A DNA stretch of 64,000 nt from an uncultured Acetatifactor sp. (GTDB lineage Bacteria; Bacillota; Clostridia; Lachnospirales; Lachnospiraceae): assembly GCA_910588225.1 (NCBI GenBank), contig CAJUQT010000004.1:1-64000 (forward strand). Reading direction: 5' to 3'. The position numbers were made by a program, and so were the translations under genes. Of this stretch, positions 61,715-64,000 are shown piece after piece. A model generated the notes under the pieces. The model was not told where the DNA came from and searched no databases. It saw only the letters and a list, made by a program, of their open reading frames with translations. Position 1 is the first letter of the stretch, and the number at the start of each line of letters is the position of its first letter.

Positions 61715-63691
61715 ATGGCAAAAAATAAAAATCTCACACTCGGCGTGGCGGCATTGGCCGCAGGTGCAGGCGCGGCGGCAATCGCGGCAAAAAAACATAA
61801 AGCAGCACAGATAACAGCCCAAAGGAAAGCAGCTTCTTCCGTCTTGAAAGCAGAGTATCGCAACACTGAACTTGGAAAGCATGAAAAGAACAGCAAAGGC
61901 ATCTGCTATACCAACGGCAACTATGAAGCCTTCGCAAGACCGCGGAAGCCCGAAGGGGTGGAGGAGAAAAACGCATACATTGTGGGCAGCGGTCTGGCTT
62001 CCCTGGCAGCGGCCTGTTTCCTGGTGAGAGACGGCCAGATGCCCGGTTCCCACATTCACATTCTGGAATCCATGGACATCGCCGGCGGCGCCTGCGACGG
62101 TATCTATGATGCCACCAGAGGCTACATCATGAGAGGCGGCCGGGAAATGGAGAACCATTTCGAATGCCTCTGGGATCTCTTCCGCAGTATCCCCTCCCTG
62201 GAGACCCCCGGTGTGTCCGTGCTGGACGAATACTACTGGCTGAACAAGGAAGACCCCAACTACTCCCTCTGCCGTGCCACGGAGAATCGGGGGCAGGACG
62301 CCCACACAGACGGCAAATTTAACTTAAGCCAGAAGGGCTGCATGGAAATCATGAAGCTGTTCATGACCAGAGACGAGGACCTGTACGACAAAACCATCGA
62401 GGATGTATTTGATGAAGAAGTCTTCGATTCCACCTTCTGGCTGTACTGGAGGACCATGTTCGCCTTTGAGAACTGGCACAGCGCGTTGGAAATGAAGCTG
62501 TATTTTCAGAGGTTCATCCACCACATTGCGGGTCTGCCGGATTTCAGCGCCCTGAAATTTACCAAATACAATCAGTATGAATCCCTGATTCTGCCCATGC
62601 AGAAATATCTGGAAGCGGCAGGGGTAGATTTCCGTTTTAACACGGAAGTGACCAATGTTATCTTCGAAAAAGAAGGCGGAAAAAAGGTGGCCAAAGCAAT
62701 TGAATGTAAGGTCAGGGGTGTGGAAGAAGGTATCATGCTCACGGAAAATGACCTGGTATTCGTCACCAACGGAAGCTGTACGGAAGGTACCATTTACGGC
62801 GACCAGAATCACGCTCCCAACGGAGATGCGGAAGTGCGCACCAGTGGCTGCTGGAGTCTGTGGAGAAATATTGCCAGGCAGGATCCCTCTTTCGGCCATC
62901 CTGAAAAATTCTGTTCCGATGTGACGAAAACCAACTGGGAATCCGCAACCGTCACCACTCTGGACGATAAGATTCTGCCCTATATCACCGATATCTGCAA
63001 ACGTGACCCCAGAAGCGGCAGAGTCGTCACCGGCGGTATCGTCAGCTGTAAGGATTCCTCCTGGCTCTTAAGCTGGACCATCAACAGACAGGGCCAGTTC
63101 AGGGAACAGGACAGAGAAAAAGTCTGTGTATGGGTGTATGGTCTGTTTACAGATGTACCTGGTGATTATGTGAAGAAGCCCATGCGGGAATGCACGGGAA
63201 AAGAAATCACGGAAGAATGGCTGTATCATATGGGCGTGCCTGTGGAGGAGATTCCTGATCTGGCTGAGCACAGCGCCGTCTGCGTTCCCACCATGATGCC
63301 CTATATCACTGCCTTCTTCATGCCCAGAACCAAAGGCGATCGTCCCGATGTCATTCCTGACGGCTGTGTGAATTTCGCCTTCCTGGGACAGTTTGCAGAG
63401 ACTCCCAGAGACACTGTCTTCACCACAGAATATTCCGTGCGTACTGCCATGGAAGCCGTATACGGACTACTGGGCGTGGACAGAGGAGTACCCGAGGTCT
63501 GGGGCAGTGTCTATGACATCCGCGAGCTGCTGGACAGCAGCGTAAAACTTATGGACGGCAAGTCCCCGCTGGAAATCGAGCTGCCTGGTCCTTTAAACGC
63601 ACTGAAAAAACCGCTCCTTCATTTCATCAAAGGAACCGTAATCGAAAAAGTGCTGCGTGACCATGATGTGTTGAAAGAAGGTATGATCTGA
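61715..63691 (+). CDS. ohyA: Oleate hydratase (myosin-cross-reactive antigen family) with N-terminal extension
   Basis: This 658-residue FAD enzyme adds water to the C9=C10 bond of oleate to give 10-hydroxystearate, a detoxification of unsaturated fatty acids. It has the FAD site YIVGSGLASLAAA (residues 88-100), GGREMENHFECLWDL with the conserved Glu144, and WRTMFAFENWHSALEMKLY. It is about 70 residues longer at the N-terminus than typical enzymes (565-590): an Ala/Gly-rich hydrophobic stretch (LTLGVAALAAGAGAAAIAA) followed by a Lys-rich segment, a possible membrane anchor. The ATG at 61715 is preferred; one at 61703 lies on the Shine-Dalgarno. Confidence 0.94.
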   Translation: MAKNKNLTLGVAALAAGAGAAAIAAKKHKAAQITAQRKAASSVLKAEYRNTELGKHEKNSKGICYTNGNYEAFARPRKPEGVEEKNAYIVGSGLASLAAACFLVRDGQMPGSHIHILESMDIAGGACDGIYDATRGYIMRGGREMENHFECLWDLFRSIPSLETPGVSVLDEYYWLNKEDPNYSLCRATENRGQDAHTDGKFNLSQKGCMEIMKLFMTRDEDLYDKTIEDVFDEEVFDSTFWLYWRTMFAFENWHSALEMKLYFQRFIHHIAGLPDFSALKFTKYNQYESLILPMQKYLEAAGVDFRFNTEVTNVIFEKEGGKKVAKAIECKVRGVEEGIMLTENDLVFVTNGSCTEGTIYGDQNHAPNGDAEVRTSGCWSLWRNIARQDPSFGHPEKFCSDVTKTNWESATVTTLDDKILPYITDICKRDPRSGRVVTGGIVSCKDSSWLLSWTINRQGQFREQDREKVCVWVYGLFTDVPGDYVKKPMRECTGKEITEEWLYHMGVPVEEIPDLAEHSAVCVPTMMPYITAFFMPRTKGDRPDVIPDGCVNFAFLGQFAETPRDTVFTTEYSVRTAMEAVYGLLGVDRGVPEVWGSVYDIRELLDSSVKLMDGKSPLEIELPGPLNALKKPLLHFIKGTVIEKVLRDHDVLKEGMI

Positions 63692-63710
63692 CAGGCTTTA
63701 TAGAATTATT

Positions 63711-63777
63711 CAGGCCGGAATCTGAGTGTAAGGGGCTTTTAAAAAGCCCCTTTGCCCGGATTTCCGGCCTGCTTTTT
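63711..63777 (+). terminator. Nested terminator after oleate hydratase
   Basis: An inner stem AGGGGCTTTT/AAAAGCCCCT sits inside an outer stem CAGGCCGGAA/TTCCGGCCTG, followed by CTTTTTG. The two stems together make an efficient terminator. Confidence 0.88.
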
Positions 63778-63878
63778 GATGATAGAATTCTCTTCCGAAG
63801 TTCCCACAGGCTCTGTCATGTAATACATAATACGATCCGGGAAAAATCATACCCACATTTGTCTCCAAGAATTTTCTA

Positions 63879-64000
63879 TCATTTCAGAGTTCTCTGCTTT
63901 TTCACTTCTTCCCCGGCTTTCAGGCTGATCTCCTGCTCCTTCCCGTTCCATTTCAGCGTCCGCGTCCAGTCGCTTAATGCCTTAATTCTACACTCTGTGA
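63879..64000 (-). CDS. 3' end of an unidentified gene (cut by window edge)
   Basis: A minus-strand frame enters from the right and ends with TGA at 63879. The last 39 codons read RIKALSDWTRTLKWNGKEQE followed by a Lys/Glu-rich end, like the beta-sandwich C-terminus of several glycoside hydrolases. No family can be assigned from this fragment. Confidence 0.5.
   Translation of the reverse strand, partial: TECRIKALSDWTRTLKWNGKEQEISLKAGEEVKKQRTLK

Overview
The window looks like chromosome of a Gram-positive, gut-type clostridium, most likely a Lachnospiraceae member. Grounds are the pfkA–dnaX–ybaB–recR cluster, YesM/YesN-type two-component regulation of an LplA/LplB/YtcP-type sugar ABC importer, lipoproteins with lipobox signals, a TagF-like glycerophosphotransferase, strong GGAGG ribosome-binding sites and many cytoplasmic glycosidases. 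The assignment is inference from gene content; no rRNA is present.

Layout. (1) 0.2–6 kb, minus strand: a lipoprotein, a pentulose-phosphate 3-epimerase and a partly decayed surface-glycan cluster (two-domain glycosyltransferase, TagF-like enzyme, a frameshifted remnant, a 5'-truncated GT2). (2) 6.2–9.2 kb: a Gfo/Idh/MocA dehydrogenase and a TIM-barrel sugar isomerase, divergent from an AraC regulator. (3) 9.2–17.7 kb: envelope cluster (LysM protein, DUF5711-like, CvpA-like), then galM, recR, ybaB, dnaX, pfkA and a divergent tRNA-Ser(CGA). (4) 18–32.3 kb, one long minus-strand series: GH13, MATE exporter, GH31, GH42, GH29, a PLP enzyme with a small partner, a fucose/arabinose-isomerase-like protein and a solute-binding lipoprotein. 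(5) 32.4–50.1 kb: YesM kinase (+), ABC importer, CE15-like esterase and GH29 (minus), YesN regulator (+), a 910-aa glycosidase-like protein and a GH2 (minus), and a third GH29 (+). (6) 50–64 kb: cardiolipin synthase, an AAA-ATPase remnant, an MMPL transporter/GLUG surface-protein operon, an AlkX/YcaQ-like protein, two TetR regulators, oleate hydratase with a hydrophobic N-terminal extension, and the 3' end of an unidentified gene.

How the genes work together. Regions 4 and 5 read as one glycan-utilisation island. An ABC importer brings in oligosaccharides, and cytoplasmic GH29, GH42, GH31, GH13 and GH2 enzymes plus an esterase take them apart; none of these enzymes has an obvious signal peptide. 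The kinase and regulator genes flank the transporter operon. Two promoters in region 5 share a 33-bp element (29/33 identical) at the same 23-nt distance from the -10 box, and a more divergent third copy with the same geometry precedes the isomerase gene of region 4. This suggests one YesN-type activator controls both halves. In region 6 a second possible unit links a TetR gene and the MMPL/GLUG operon through a shared 22-bp sequence.
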